Shown here: one piece after another, positions 25,457 through 35,591 of the stretch | How positions within the stretch are numbered: the stretch's first letter is position 1 | Layout of the letters: each line of letters opens with the position of its first letter | DNA from: Hyphomicrobiales bacterium | GTDB lineage: Bacteria > Pseudomonadota > Alphaproteobacteria > Rhizobiales > Rhizobiaceae | DNA length: 64,000 nt | Assembly (NCBI GenBank): GCA_900470805.1 | Contig: UCCA01000008.1 | Coordinates: 94,821-158,820 of the forward strand | Direction: 5' to 3' | The notes under the pieces: generated by a model | Database searches by the model: none | The model's input: only the letters and a program-made list of their open reading frames with translations | Told to the model about the DNA's origin: nothing | Translations under genes and position numbers: made by a program

Positions 25457-25552
25457 GCTCGTCGTAACACTTTGATAACAACTTTAACCGCCTCGGGCCG
25501 AAGCACCCCTATGCAACTCGTACAACGCTCCCCTTACGTAAATTTGTCGTCC

Positions 25553-25571
25553 GTGCATGGGAGCCATGCAC
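25553..25571. promoter_or_regulatory. 19-bp palindrome, candidate LuxR-type operator
   Basis: GTGCATGG-GAG-CCATGCAC is a perfect 8-bp inverted repeat with a 3-nt spacer, about 220 bp before the LuxR-family gene and 163 bp before sciP on the other strand. The GTGCA/TGCAC half-sites recall tra/lux boxes. It lies in a 401-bp region (25391-25791) otherwise without genes. Confidence 0.5.
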
Positions 25572-25791
25572 AATGGATGTTAGTTGTTTGATCGATAGCA
25601 AACTATAAGCCGATTCAACATAAGCTTGAGTGTCTGGCCTCGCCACGGCTCTTCTTGGCACATCGCGTAAGGTTGCAAATTATTGGCTTCGTATCTTGTC
25701 GATGCGGGCGGTTTTTTCTTTGCCGATGCTTCGTTTTCCTGTCGCCAAGACGAGTTTCAGGGGCAAAATCAGCCTGCGAAGGACAAAATCG

Positions 25792-26529
25792 ATGCGAAAT
25801 GAGGGACGTGCCGTGCAGAACGGCGCGGCGGATATTGCTTTTCTATCGCCGGCCAAGCCCAATGCAGTGACGGTCGATCCGAAGGAGCGCCTTACGTCAT
25901 TGACCAAGGCGGCCGGCTTTACTCACTTTCTGTTCGCAAAATTTCCCTGCGGCGATTGCAGCGGCTTTTCCGGCAACCATTTGCTGAGCAACTGGCCTGA
26001 TGCGCTGGTGACGGCTTACGACGAGGGTGATCTGTTTCATAATAGTGCGCTGGTCGCAGAACTCAAACGATCGAGCCTGCCTTTCAGCCTCGACGCGACG
26101 GCATTCGAGAGCAATAACAACAGCCTGAAGAGCGAACGCATCACGACAATGTTTCGTGGGCTTGGGGTCAAGCGGACCTTCGCTTTCGTTCTGCATGATG
26201 GTGATCGCCGGCCCTATATTTTTGCGTTTTCCGGCTCGCGTTCGGATCTCTCCCGTGATGAGGCGATGGAGCAGGTGTTTGGGGCCATGGAATTTTTGGA
26301 TGCCTATGCGCGCTCGCAGGCGACGGAGCAGCCGCTGGAAAGTCTCAGCAACCGCGAAATCGAATGCCTGCGCTGGTCGGCAGCCGGAAAAAGCAGCGAT
26401 GAGATCGCGATCATTCTCGACCTCTCGCCACATACAGTCGTCGGCTACCTCAAGAGCGCGATGCGCAAGCTCGATTCCGTCAACCGGATGCAGGCCGTGG
26501 CGCGCGCGTTCCGCTATCGCCTGCTTTAG
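25792..26529 (+). CDS. LuxR-family transcriptional regulator with autoinducer-binding-like domain (solo)
   Basis: 245 aa from the ATG at 25792, which has gaagga upstream; the frame opens at 25630. The N-terminal domain (about 20-165) follows the autoinducer-binding fold (NWPDALVTAYDEGDLFHNSA), but the canonical Pro after the conserved Asp is lacking. The C-terminal helix-turn-helix is complete (LSNREIECLRWSAAGKSSDE, DLSPHTVVGYLKSAMRKL). No luxI-type synthase is nearby, so it is a solo receptor, similar in layout to Brucella VjbR. Ligand unknown. Confidence 0.88.
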   Translation: MRNEGRAVQNGAADIAFLSPAKPNAVTVDPKERLTSLTKAAGFTHFLFAKFPCGDCSGFSGNHLLSNWPDALVTAYDEGDLFHNSALVAELKRSSLPFSLDATAFESNNNSLKSERITTMFRGLGVKRTFAFVLHDGDRRPYIFAFSGSRSDLSRDEAMEQVFGAMEFLDAYARSQATEQPLESLSNREIECLRWSAAGKSSDEIAIILDLSPHTVVGYLKSAMRKLDSVNRMQAVARAFRYRLL

Positions 26530-26534
26530 CCGCT

Positions 26535-27572
26535 CTACAGCATAACAGCGCAAAGCTCCGTCTGCGTCGGTCCGAACCGGTACTGCGCGCTTCCGCCGTG
26601 GAGCAGCGCCAGCCAATCCCCCTCGTTCAAGAGCACGATTGTCGTGGCGCTCTGCCGGCTTGGCGCGACGGATGCCCCGCCGGCGGCGCTGACAAGGACG
26701 GTCGTACCGTTCGCCTCGATCGCCGCGTCATGGCCGGAAGAGGTGAGGGTGCTGAGGTTGAGGGACAGCAGGTATAGCCCTGATGCCGGAATCAGCAGCC
26801 GATTTCCGACGCCGGCAGGAACGGCCCCACCCAGCGAGAAGCCGCCTTGCTGGACAGCCAGATCGGCAAACCCCGTTCTGCTTGCGGCTGCGGGTGTTGC
26901 GGTGCCGGGAGATAGAGACGCGCGCACGGCAGGTCGTGCCGGGGTATGTAAGATACCGTCGGCTGTGACGCTCATGGCCGTCAACCAGTTGCTGCCATCC
27001 GCGCTTACCTTGATCGAGAACCGATCGTCGCCAGCCAAGCCCATCTCGGCGCGTCCGGACCAGCCGGTCTGAAACAGCAGAGTGCCCGTGTCAGAGGCGT
27101 CGGCCTTGTTCAGCTTGAGCTGGTGGCCCTGGCCGGCATGGCTCAGGAGCGTTGCCGGCGAGGCGACAGAGAGGCGATTGACGGTGTCGGGCGTGGCGTT
27201 GACGCCAAGCATCGGAACACTGCCGTCCGCTGCCAGCGACATGGCCTGCCACTCGCCACCATCGAAGGCCTTGATCTGCCCGGTTTCGAGAAAGAACGCC
27301 TGCCAGCCGGTTTTCGGGGTGATGTAAAGCCAGGCGCCGTCCTGCCACATGGCGAGCAATCCGGTCTTTCCGGCCCAGATCCCTTCTGCTTCCGCCGCCA
27401 GGAGATAGCAGGCGCCTTCCTCGGGCGTTGGCGGCGGCGTTCGGGTTTCCGTGGTGATAGTGAGTTGCACAACAGCGTCCAGCCGTTGGAGCGCCTCATT
27501 GTGTGGCACGTGTTTCTGCGCCTGCGACGGCAGAATGTAGGGCAGGGCGAGATTGCTGGTCTGATCCGACAC
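26535..27572 (-). CDS. DUF2793 protein, phage-tail-like, orphan
   Basis: 345 aa. I start it at GTG 27572 (MSDQTSNLALPYILPSQAQK) because gggag lies 6 nt upstream; the ATG at 27611 has none. Residues 1-110 are DUF2793 (KHVPHNEALQRLDAVVQ, EGACYLLAAEAEGIWAGK), a domain common in rhizobial phage and gene-transfer-agent tail proteins; the C-terminal third has a beta-rich jelly-roll look (YLLSLNLSTLTSSG, VLLNEGDWLALLHGG). No other phage gene is near. Function unknown. Confidence 0.8.
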   Translation of the reverse strand: MSDQTSNLALPYILPSQAQKHVPHNEALQRLDAVVQLTITTETRTPPPTPEEGACYLLAAEAEGIWAGKTGLLAMWQDGAWLYITPKTGWQAFFLETGQIKAFDGGEWQAMSLAADGSVPMLGVNATPDTVNRLSVASPATLLSHAGQGHQLKLNKADASDTGTLLFQTGWSGRAEMGLAGDDRFSIKVSADGSNWLTAMSVTADGILHTPARPAVRASLSPGTATPAAASRTGFADLAVQQGGFSLGGAVPAGVGNRLLIPASGLYLLSLNLSTLTSSGHDAAIEANGTTVLVSAAGGASVAPSRQSATTIVLLNEGDWLALLHGGSAQYRFGPTQTELCAVML

Positions 27573-27697
27573 GATGTGCTCCCGATTTGCGACAATGGTT
27601 CGTTGCCGCAAATCGTAGGTGTCGTTTTGGTTGCGTGGACAAGGAGTCCGATCTCACGTTGATTTAAAAGGGATATCCCGCTGAAGCGTCCCCCGCG

Positions 27698-28492
27698 TTA
27701 GCGCGAGCTGCCGCCCCAGGAGATGAAATCCGGGTTGGCAAAATCGCAATCGTGCGCCTGCCGCGTCTTGCCGTAGGTCAGCGGTTGTCCGTCCAGCGTC
27801 ACCGTGGAGCCGCCGGCGGCTCGCAAAACCGCGTCGCCCGCGGCCGTGTCCCACTCCATGGTGCGGGTGAATCGCGGGTAGACGTCCGCTTCGCCCTCCG
27901 CCAGCAGGCAGAATTTCAAGGAGGAGCCGACGTTGCGGCACTCGGAAATCGCCTGCTCGGCCAGAAAGCGTGCGGTCTGCGGACTGTCGTGCAAACGGCT
28001 GGCCAGCGCCGTGCGGTCTTTGCCTGCGAAGCGCACATTGATCGGCAGACGCTGCTCGACGCGAAAGTCGGCATCTACGAACAGTTTTTCAGCGCTGCCG
28101 TTTTCGCCCAGAAACGCGATGCCGAGGGCGGGGGCAAAGACGATGCCAGCCATCGGGTGTCCGTCGGTGATGTAGGCGATGTTTACGGTGAACTCAGGCC
28201 GCCTATCGACGAATTCGCGGGTGCCATCGAGCGGATCGACGAGAAAGAACGAAGCGCCGATATCGGGGACGATGCCGGCGGCCACGGATTCCTCGGCGAT
28301 GACAGGGATGTCTGGAAAGTCCGCGCGCAGATGCCGCAGGATAATACGTTCCGCCTGTTCGTCGGCGATCGTCACCGGGCTATTGTCAGCCTTTTTGGCA
28401 GCCGTGCAGCCAGCCTTGAAAACTTCCATGATGGCCTTGCCGGCTTCCAGCGCGGCACGTTCAAATGTCTGGAGCATCGCAGTCGGGTTCAA
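27698..28492 (-). CDS. cysQ: 3'(2'),5'-bisphosphate nucleotidase (CysQ)
   Basis: 264 aa inositol-monophosphatase-fold phosphatase. Metal ligands Glu67 (IAEES), Asp86/Asp89 in VDPLDGTREF and the C-terminal WDTAAGDAVLRAAGG are present; the TREF (rather than T-x-N-F) variant favours CysQ over inositol monophosphatase. It removes PAP/PAPS produced in sulphate assimilation. Confidence 0.9.
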   Translation of the reverse strand: MNPTAMLQTFERAALEAGKAIMEVFKAGCTAAKKADNSPVTIADEQAERIILRHLRADFPDIPVIAEESVAAGIVPDIGASFFLVDPLDGTREFVDRRPEFTVNIAYITDGHPMAGIVFAPALGIAFLGENGSAEKLFVDADFRVEQRLPINVRFAGKDRTALASRLHDSPQTARFLAEQAISECRNVGSSLKFCLLAEGEADVYPRFTRTMEWDTAAGDAVLRAAGGSTVTLDGQPLTYGKTRQAHDCDFANPDFISWGGSSR

Positions 28493-28880
28493 CCTTCTTT
28501 GTCCAGCCTGTCATATAGTCGCTTTTGACTGCCGTTGCACAGCCATTACGTGCTTCCCGACGTCGCAGCTGGTGTTTCGCCATGCCGGCTCGTCTTAGAA
28601 ATACTATCCCGGCATTGGTCTCAAGCGCCGGGATCGGCCCGGGGAAATGCGGTTCTGCGGTTAAAAGTAGCGTTCCACCTTATCTGGTGTTGAAAAAATC
28701 GACTCTTTGAGTGTCAGAAAGTCATTTTCACCAAAACGGTAAAGAACTTTGGAGCTTTGTAATTTTGCACTTCCCTTTTGCCTTGAAAGCAGTATGAAAT
28801 CTTAAAACAAGGGTTCAGTAAGGGCTCTAATAACAAGAGACGCAGGCTTTTCGGGGTTCTGTGTCCAGGGGAAAAGACAT
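28493..28880. other. livH upstream region with inverted repeat
   Basis: 388 bp without a gene between divergent cysQ and livH. It contains an 8-bp inverted repeat ATCCCGGC (28606-28613) / GCCGGGAT (28627-28634) with a 13-nt spacer, then an AT-rich stretch (28670-28830) that should hold the liv promoter. The repeat could be an operator or a leader hairpin. Confidence 0.5.
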
Positions 28881-29783
28881 ATGGAATATTTTGTCCAGCA
28901 GCTCGTCAACGGGCTGACTCTTGGATCCATCTATGGCCTTGTCGCAATCGGCTACACGATGGTTTACGGCATTGTCGGCATGATCAATTTCGCCCACGGC
29001 GATATCTTCATGATCGGCGGTTTTGCTGCCCTTATCGTCTTTCTCGTCCTGACATCGATGTTTGCTGGTCTGCCGGTCGCCGTTTTGCTGCTGGTGATGC
29101 TCCTTGCCGCGATGCTGATGACGAGTTTGTGGAACTGGACGATCGAGCGTGTCGCCTATCGCCCGCTGCGCGGTTCGTTCCGCCTGGCGCCGTTGATCAC
29201 CGCGATCGGCATGTCGATCACGCTGTCGAACTTCATTCAGGTGACGCAGGGACCGCGCAACAAGCCGATCCCGCCGCTGATCAGCAGCGTCTATAACGTC
29301 GGTGGCATCACGATTTCGCTGAAGCAGATCGTCATCATGGTCATTACAGCGGTTCTGCTGACGGTCTTCTGGTATCTCGTCAATCATACGGCCCTCGGGC
29401 GCGCCCAGCGTGCGACCGAGCAGGACCGCAAGATGGCGGCGCTTTTGGGCGTCAACGTCGACCAGACGATCTCGGTCACGTTCATCATGGGTGCGGCCCT
29501 CGCTGCCGTCGCCGGTACGATGTACCTGATGTATTATGGCGTGGTGAACTTCAACGATGGCTTCGTTCCCGGCGTGAAAGCCTTCACGGCGGCTGTTCTC
29601 GGTGGCATCGGTTCGCTTCCCGGCGCCGTTCTCGGCGGCCTGATGATCGGTCTGATCGAATCCCTGTGGTCGGCGTATTTCACCATCGCTTACAAGGACG
29701 TGGCGACCTTCGCCATCCTCGCTTTCGTGCTGATCTTCAAGCCGACAGGTATCCTGGGCCGGCCGGAAGTCGAGAAGGTTTAA
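28881..29783 (+). CDS. livH: Branched-chain amino acid ABC transporter permease LivH
   Basis: 300 aa, eight predicted membrane helices, with the LivH hallmarks [20 protein letters not shown] and [12 protein letters not shown] near the N-terminus and [17 protein letters not shown] near the C-terminus. First gene of a liv operon; next gene begins 4 bp after its stop. Confidence 0.95.
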   Translation: MEYFVQQLVNGLTLGSIYGLVAIGYTMVYGIVGMINFAHGDIFMIGGFAALIVFLVLTSMFAGLPVAVLLLVMLLAAMLMTSLWNWTIERVAYRPLRGSFRLAPLITAIGMSITLSNFIQVTQGPRNKPIPPLISSVYNVGGITISLKQIVIMVITAVLLTVFWYLVNHTALGRAQRATEQDRKMAALLGVNVDQTISVTFIMGAALAAVAGTMYLMYYGVVNFNDGFVPGVKAFTAAVLGGIGSLPGAVLGGLMIGLIESLWSAYFTIAYKDVATFAILAFVLIFKPTGILGRPEVEKV

Positions 29784-29787
29784 CGTC

Positions 29788-31179
29788 ATGGCAAATGTCG
29801 AAAACGCCTCTGGCAAGCCCGCGTCCGGTCTTGTCCAGAAGGGTATTAAAGAAGCGCTGTTCGCAGCCGTGATCTCGTTTGGCATGTTTGTGCTCTATGT
29901 CGGCCTCGGCACGCAGCAGAACATTAGCAACGAACTCATCGTCGTGCAGCGCTGGGGCCTGCTGGCCATCTTCGTGGCAATCGCGGCAGTCGGTCGCTTC
30001 GCGATCGTGGTCTTCCTGCGTCCGCATCTGGATGCGCGAAAGCTGGCAAAGGCGCGCAGCGGCGAGCTGGAGATTTCCACGGAAAAGGGCTTCTTCCATG
30101 CGCATTTCCTGAAGATCGCGCTGGTCGCTCTGTTGCTTTATCCCGTCGTTATCGTGGCGCTGGTCGGCGCGCAGGGCTCGCTCAAGTGGGTCGATAACTT
30201 CGGTATCCAGATCCTAATCTACGTGATGCTGGCCTGGGGCCTCAACATCGTCGTCGGTCTTGCCGGTCTGCTTGATCTTGGCTACGTCGCCTTCTATGCC
30301 GTCGGTGCCTATTCCTACGCGCTGCTGTCCAGCTATTTCGGCCTTTCCTTCTGGGTGCTGCTGCCGCTCTCCGGTATCTTCGCGGCTCTCTGGGGCATCA
30401 TTCTCGGCTTCCCGGTGCTGCGTCTGCGCGGTGACTACCTGGCGATCGTGACACTGGCTTTCGGTGAAATCATCCGATTGGTCATCATCAACTGGACGGC
30501 GCTCACCAAGGGCACGTTCGGCATTGCCAGCATTCCGAAGGCAACGCTGTTCGGCATCCCGTTCGATGCCAGCCCGCACGGCTTCGCCAAGCTGTTCCAC
30601 CTGCCGATCTCGTCGGCCTACTACAAGATCTTCCTGTTCTATCTGATCCTGGCGCTCTGCATGCTGACGGCTTACGTCACCATCCGGCTACGCCGCATGC
30701 CGATCGGCCGTGCATGGGAAGCGCTGCGCGAAGACGAGATCGCCTGCCGTTCGCTCGGTATCAACACGGTGACGACGAAGCTCACGGCCTTCGCCACCGG
30801 CGCGATGTTCGGCGGCTTTGCCGGCTCGTTCTTCGCTGCCCGCCAAGGCTTCGTCTCGCCTGAATCCTTCGTGTTCCTGGAATCGGCCGTCATCCTCGCC
30901 ATCGTCGTTCTCGGCGGCATGGGTTCGCTGACTGGCATCGCCATCGCCGCGATCGTGATGATCGGCGGCACGGAAATGCTGCGCGAGATGGAGTTCCTGA
31001 AGCTCGTCTTCGGACCTGATTTCACACCGGAACTCTACCGCATGCTGCTCTTCGGTCTGGCAATGGTCGTCGTCATGCTGATCAAGCCGCGCGGCTTCGT
31101 GGGATCGCGTGAACCGACGGCCTTCCTCAAGGAACGCAAGTCGGTATCGGGAAGCTTCACCAAGGAGGGCCACGGCTGA
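29788..31179 (+). CDS. livM: Branched-chain amino acid ABC transporter permease LivM
   Basis: 463 aa. N-terminal extension of about 120 residues with three helices precedes the LivM core ([58 protein letters not shown]). The extension is common in rhizobial and enterobacterial LivM. Partner of LivH; its stop overlaps the livG start by one base. Confidence 0.95.
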   Translation: MANVENASGKPASGLVQKGIKEALFAAVISFGMFVLYVGLGTQQNISNELIVVQRWGLLAIFVAIAAVGRFAIVVFLRPHLDARKLAKARSGELEISTEKGFFHAHFLKIALVALLLYPVVIVALVGAQGSLKWVDNFGIQILIYVMLAWGLNIVVGLAGLLDLGYVAFYAVGAYSYALLSSYFGLSFWVLLPLSGIFAALWGIILGFPVLRLRGDYLAIVTLAFGEIIRLVIINWTALTKGTFGIASIPKATLFGIPFDASPHGFAKLFHLPISSAYYKIFLFYLILALCMLTAYVTIRLRRMPIGRAWEALREDEIACRSLGINTVTTKLTAFATGAMFGGFAGSFFAARQGFVSPESFVFLESAVILAIVVLGGMGSLTGIAIAAIVMIGGTEMLREMEFLKLVFGPDFTPELYRMLLFGLAMVVVMLIKPRGFVGSREPTAFLKERKSVSGSFTKEGHG

Positions 31180-32054
31180 TGAGCCCCCAGGAAAACACCA
31201 TGACCAGCGATACCCTGCTCAAGGTCGAGCATCTGTCGATGAAGTTTGGCGGGCTGATGGCCATCAACGACTTCTCGTTCGAAGCCAAGCGCGGCGACAT
31301 CACGGCGCTGATCGGCCCGAACGGCGCCGGCAAGACCACCGTGTTCAACTGCATCACCGGCTTTTACAAGCCGACGATGGGGATGATCACCCTGCAGCAG
31401 AAGAGCGGCAAGGAATATCTGCTCGAGCGTCTGCCAGACTTCCGCATCACGAAGGAAGCCAGGGTCGCCCGCACGTTCCAGAACATCCGCCTGTTCTCCG
31501 GACTGACGGTGCTCGAAAACCTGCTGGTCGCCCAGCATAACAAGCTGATGCGCGCATCCGGCTACACCATTCTCGGCCTGCTCGGCATCGGTCGGTATGC
31601 TGCGGAAGCCAAAAACTCGATCGAGCTTGCCCGCCATTGGCTGGAAAAGGCCGATCTGATCGATCGGGCCGACGATCCGGCCGGTGATCTTCCCTATGGC
31701 GCCCAGCGTCGTCTGGAAATTGCCCGCGCCATGTGCACGGAGCCAGAACTGCTGTGCCTGGACGAGCCCGCTGCCGGTCTCAATCCGCGCGAGTCGGCGG
31801 TTCTCAACACCCTGCTGCGCGATATCCGCGCCGATAGCGGCACGTCGATCCTTTTGATCGAACATGACATGTCGGTGGTCATGGAGATTTCCGACCACGT
31901 CGTCGTGCTCGAATACGGCCAGAAGATTTCGGATGGTACGCCTGACCATGTGAAGAATGATCCGAGGGTCATCGCGGCCTATCTCGGTGTTGAGGACGAG
32001 GAAGTTGAAGAAGTGATAGCAGCCGTCGAGAGCCTCGAAGGAGGCGCACACTGA
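31179..32054 (+). CDS. livG: Branched-chain amino acid ABC transporter ATPase LivG
   Basis: 291 aa ABC ATPase. Walker A GPNGAGKTT, LivG-type Q-loop segment VARTFQNIRLF, signature LPYGAQRRLEIARA, Walker B LLCLDEPAAGLNP and H-loop LLIEHDM. A second ATG at 31200 (MTSDTLLKVEHL) is also plausible. Ends with an acidic tail (EDEEVEEV) not typical of E. coli LivG. Confidence 0.95.
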   Translation: MSPQENTMTSDTLLKVEHLSMKFGGLMAINDFSFEAKRGDITALIGPNGAGKTTVFNCITGFYKPTMGMITLQQKSGKEYLLERLPDFRITKEARVARTFQNIRLFSGLTVLENLLVAQHNKLMRASGYTILGLLGIGRYAAEAKNSIELARHWLEKADLIDRADDPAGDLPYGAQRRLEIARAMCTEPELLCLDEPAAGLNPRESAVLNTLLRDIRADSGTSILLIEHDMSVVMEISDHVVVLEYGQKISDGTPDHVKNDPRVIAAYLGVEDEEVEEVIAAVESLEGGAH

Positions 32055-32782
32055 TGACCGGTCAGCCACTTCTCAAGGTCGAAGGCGTCGAAACCTATTA
32101 CGGCAACATCCGCGCGCTGGCGGGGATCGATGTGCACGTCAACCAGGGCGAGATCGTCAGTCTGATCGGCGCCAACGGCGCCGGAAAGTCGACGCTGATG
32201 ATGACCATCTGCGGCAGCCCGCAGGCGCGCACCGGCGCGGTCATTTTCGAAGGTCGCGACATCACCAAGATGCCGACCCACGAAATTGCCCGCCTGCGCA
32301 TCGCACAGTCGCCGGAGGGACGCCGCATTTTCCCGCGCATGAGCGTCATGGAAAATCTGCAGATGGGTGCGGGTCTCGATAACCTGAAATACTTCAAGGA
32401 AGACGTGGAGAAGATCTTCGTGATGTTCCCGCGCCTGAAGGAGCGCCAGGCGCAGCGCGGCGGCACGCTTTCGGGCGGCGAACAGCAGATGCTGTCGATC
32501 GGCCGCGCGCTGATGGCACGCCCAAAGCTGCTGCTGCTCGACGAGCCGTCGCTCGGCCTCGCACCGCTGATCGTCAAGGGCATCTTCGAGGCAATCAAGA
32601 AGCTCAACAAGGAAGACGGGCTGACCGTGTTTCTTGTCGAACAGAACGCGTTCGCGGCGCTCAAGCTGTCCGACCGCGCCTATGTGATGGTCAACGGCAA
32701 GGTTACGATGTCGGGGTCCGGACAGGAGCTTCTGGCAAATCCGGAAGTCCGCGCCGCCTATCTCGAAGGCGGACGGCATTGA
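32054..32782 (+). CDS. livF: Branched-chain amino acid ABC transporter ATPase LivF
   Basis: 242 aa ABC ATPase. Walker A GANGAGKST, signature LSGGEQQMLSIGRA, Walker B LLLLDEPSLGLAP, and the LivF-type segment SPEGRRIFPRMSVMENL. One-base overlap with livG. With LivG forms the ATPase heterodimer of the transporter. Confidence 0.95.
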   Translation: MTGQPLLKVEGVETYYGNIRALAGIDVHVNQGEIVSLIGANGAGKSTLMMTICGSPQARTGAVIFEGRDITKMPTHEIARLRIAQSPEGRRIFPRMSVMENLQMGAGLDNLKYFKEDVEKIFVMFPRLKERQAQRGGTLSGGEQQMLSIGRALMARPKLLLLDEPSLGLAPLIVKGIFEAIKKLNKEDGLTVFLVEQNAFAALKLSDRAYVMVNGKVTMSGSGQELLANPEVRAAYLEGGRH

Positions 32783-32806
32783 GCATGACGAAGGGGAGAC
32801 TTTGAT

Positions 32807-33160
32807 ATGCAGGGACTTTTCTTTGAAAGCGACACCGGCGTCCGCAGCGTCATCCGGTTTCTGGTCTTGCTGATCGGCTTTTGGACCGCATGGCGGTCCG
32901 GCAAGGCCGCGGCCGAAAACTGGAGCGATTATCCGATCGTGATCGCCTACACGGTGCTTCTCGCCGCCGCGATGCAATTCCTGCATCACGCGCTGTTCGA
33001 CGGCCCGGTGATTAGCGTGTTCTATTACGTCATCGACTTCATTCTTCTTCTGATCTTCTCAACGGCCGGCTATCGCGTTCGCCGGACCAACCAGATGGTC
33101 AACAACTATTACTGGCTCTACGAAAAAACGTCCGCTTTCTCCTGGAAAGCCAAGCGTTGA
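32807..33160 (+). CDS. DUF6867-like small membrane protein in liv operon
   Basis: 117 aa with three predicted membrane helices (about 17-33, 43-60, 68-87) and a conserved-looking C-terminal TNQMVNNYYWLYEKTSAF. Lies 24 bp after livF, so co-transcribed. I know such genes between livF and livK in rhizobia; no function is known. A small accessory subunit of the permease is possible but unproven. Confidence 0.75.
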   Translation: MQGLFFESDTGVRSVIRFLVLLIGFWTAWRSGKAAAENWSDYPIVIAYTVLLAAAMQFLHHALFDGPVISVFYYVIDFILLLIFSTAGYRVRRTNQMVNNYYWLYEKTSAFSWKAKR

Positions 33161-33279
33161 CAGCCGGTTGAAACTAGGGACAGATTACCTCTCCGAGTGG
33201 AACAAGTTTCCTGGCGCAGTAAAGTGGGTAATGCGTCGGGTCGTGGAACATAACCCGCTAAAAAATTGGGAGTAACATA

Positions 33280-34398
33280 ATGAAGAAGTCTCTTCTGTCG
33301 GCAGTGGCTCTGACGGCGATGGTCGCTTTCAGTGGCAACGCATGGGCCGATATCCTGGTGGCCGTTGCTGGTCCGCTGACTGGCCCGAACGCAGCGTTCG
33401 GCGCTCAGCTCCAGAAGGGTGCCGAGCAGGCAGCTGCCGACATCAACGCCGCTGGCGGCATCAACGGCGAGCAGATCAAGATCGTGCTCGGCGACGACGT
33501 TTCCGACCCGAAGCAGGGCATCTCGGTGGCGAACAAGTTCGCAGCTGACGGCGTCAAGTTCGTCATCGGTCACTTCAACTCGGGCGTTTCGATCCCGGCT
33601 TCCGAAGTTTACGCCGAAAACGGCATCCTCGAAATCACGCCGGCTGCGACCAACCCGCAGTTCACCGAGCGTGGTCTGTGGAACACGTTCCGTACCTGCG
33701 GTCGCGACGACCAGCAGGGCGGCATCGCCGGCAAGTATCTCGCCGACCACTTCAAGGACGCCAAGATCGCCGTCATCCACGACAAGACCCCATACGGCCA
33801 GGGCCTCGCTGACGAAACCAAGAAGGCCATGAATGCCGCTGGTATCACCGAAGCCATGTACGAAGGCATCAACGTCGGCGACAAGGACTTCTCGGCTCTC
33901 ATCGCCAAGATGAAGGAAGCCGGCGTTTCGATCATCTATTGGGGTGGTCTCCACACCGAAGCTGGTCTGATCATCCGCCAGGCTGCCGACCAGGGCCTCA
34001 AGGCCAAGCTCGTATCGGGCGACGGTATCGTCTCGAACGAACTGGCTTCGATCGCTGGCGACGCCGTCGAAGGCACGCTGAACACGTTTGGCCCTGACGC
34101 GACCCTGAACCCTGACAACAAGGCGCTCGTCGAGAAGTTCAAGGCTGCCGGCTTCAACCCTGAAGCCTACACCCTGTACTCCTACGCTGCCATGCAGACG
34201 ATCGCTGAAGCCGCCAAGGCCGCTGCCTCGACCGACGCTGAAGCCGTTGCTGCAGCCATGAAGGCAAAGGGTCCGTTCAAGACCGTTCTCGGCGACATCT
34301 CGTTCGACGAAAAGGGCGACCCGAAGATCCCAGGCTACATCATGTACGAATGGAAGAAGGGCCCGGACGGCAAGTTCAGCTACTTCCCACAGGGTTGA
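33280..34398 (+). CDS. livK: Branched-chain amino acid ABC transporter substrate-binding protein
   Basis: 372 aa with signal peptide cleaved after about residue 23 ([12 protein letters not shown]) and a two-lobed Leu/Ile/Val-binding fold ([40 protein letters not shown]). Strongly codon-biased toward C-ending codons compared with neighbours, consistent with high expression. A 119-bp gap precedes it, allowing its own promoter, and an intrinsic terminator follows. Confidence 0.94.
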   Translation: MKKSLLSAVALTAMVAFSGNAWADILVAVAGPLTGPNAAFGAQLQKGAEQAAADINAAGGINGEQIKIVLGDDVSDPKQGISVANKFAADGVKFVIGHFNSGVSIPASEVYAENGILEITPAATNPQFTERGLWNTFRTCGRDDQQGGIAGKYLADHFKDAKIAVIHDKTPYGQGLADETKKAMNAAGITEAMYEGINVGDKDFSALIAKMKEAGVSIIYWGGLHTEAGLIIRQAADQGLKAKLVSGDGIVSNELASIAGDAVEGTLNTFGPDATLNPDNKALVEKFKAAGFNPEAYTLYSYAAMQTIAEAAKAAASTDAEAVAAAMKAKGPFKTVLGDISFDEKGDPKIPGYIMYEWKKGPDGKFSYFPQG

Positions 34399-34426
34399 TT
34401 TAAGCATTCTGCTTGAACCGATCATG

Positions 34427-34459
34427 GAAGCCCGGTCTCGCACCGGGCTTCTTTGTTTT
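34427..34459 (+). terminator. Intrinsic terminator after livK
   Basis: 10-bp perfect stem gaagcccggt (34427-34436) / accgggcttc (34442-34451), 5-nt loop, then tttgtttt. Ends the liv operon. Confidence 0.92.
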
Positions 34460-34590
34460 CAGAGGCAGTGCATCAACGCTTGCGATCGAAGCCGATACGG
34501 TTAGGATCGCGTGCAGATTCAACGTGTTGCTGCGTCGTTCGGCGTCATCCCTGATCGACGTCGCGCAGCCGGAAACGATACGGAGCCGCC

Positions 34591-35562
34591 ATGCCCCGCC
34601 CCAAGATTCTCCTCACGCGGCGCTGGCCGTCCGCTGTCGAAACCGTTCTTTCCGAGCGCTTCGATGCGACCTTCAACCTCGAAGACCTGCCGATGTCGCC
34701 GGATGCGATTGCGGATGCGTTGCGCGCCTATGACGCCGTGCTGCCGACAGTGTCCGACAAGCTGCCGGCTTCGGTTTTCGGAGGAAGCACGATCCGCACC
34801 AGGATTCTCGGCAACTTCGGTGTCGGCTACAATCATATCGATATCGCTGCGGCCACGGCGCAAGGGATCGCGGTGACCAATACACCCGGCGTGCTGACCG
34901 ATTGCACTGCCGATATCGCCATGTTGCTACTGCTTTCGGTGGCGCGTCGCGGCGGCGAGGGGGAGCGGCAGATTCGCGCCGGTGAATGGAAGGGCTGGTG
35001 CCCGACGCACATGATCGGCACCAAGGTTTCGGGCAAGACAGTCGGCATCATCGGCTTCGGGCGCATCGGCAAGGCGTTCGCGCAGCGCTGTCATTTCGGC
35101 TTCGGCATGGATGTGGTGTTCTACAACCGATCGACGGTCGATCCTGCGGAGGCATCGCGATATGGCGCGCGGCAGCTGGCCACCGTCGAAGACGTGCTGG
35201 CGGCGGCGGATTTCGTTTCGCTGCACTGCCCCGGCGGCGCCGAGAACCGGCACCTGATGAACACGGCGCGGTTTTCGGCGATGAAGCCGGGCGCCTATCT
35301 GATCAACACGGCGCGTGGCGATGTCGTCGACGAGGCCGCACTCGTTGCCGCACTGGAGACGGGCGCGATCCGTGGTGCGGGGCTCGATGTCTACGAGGTC
35401 GAGCCTCATGTGCCGGAGAGGCTGCGGGCCATGGAGAATGTGGTGTTGCTGCCGCATCTCGGTAGCGCCACGGAAGAGACCCGCAATGCCATGGGCATGA
35501 AGGTCGTCGATAATATCACCGCCTTCTTCGATGGCCGCGAGCCGCCGGACCGGGTGGCCTGA
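34591..35562 (+). CDS. D-isomer-specific 2-hydroxyacid dehydrogenase (glyoxylate/hydroxypyruvate reductase type)
   Basis: 323 aa. Rossmann loop VGIIGFGRIGKAF, catalytic Arg in NTARGDVVDE, Glu in YEVEPHVPE and His in LLPHLGSAT. GNFGVGYNHID near residue 72 and TNTPGVLTDCTAD fit glyoxylate/hydroxypyruvate reductases. Reduces glyoxylate or hydroxypyruvate with NAD(P)H by family; cofactor preference not assigned. Confidence 0.88.
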   Translation: MPRPKILLTRRWPSAVETVLSERFDATFNLEDLPMSPDAIADALRAYDAVLPTVSDKLPASVFGGSTIRTRILGNFGVGYNHIDIAAATAQGIAVTNTPGVLTDCTADIAMLLLLSVARRGGEGERQIRAGEWKGWCPTHMIGTKVSGKTVGIIGFGRIGKAFAQRCHFGFGMDVVFYNRSTVDPAEASRYGARQLATVEDVLAAADFVSLHCPGGAENRHLMNTARFSAMKPGAYLINTARGDVVDEAALVAALETGAIRGAGLDVYEVEPHVPERLRAMENVVLLPHLGSATEETRNAMGMKVVDNITAFFDGREPPDRVA

Positions 35563-35591
35563 GCCTTCCGGTGAACAGTTTTGGTATCACG

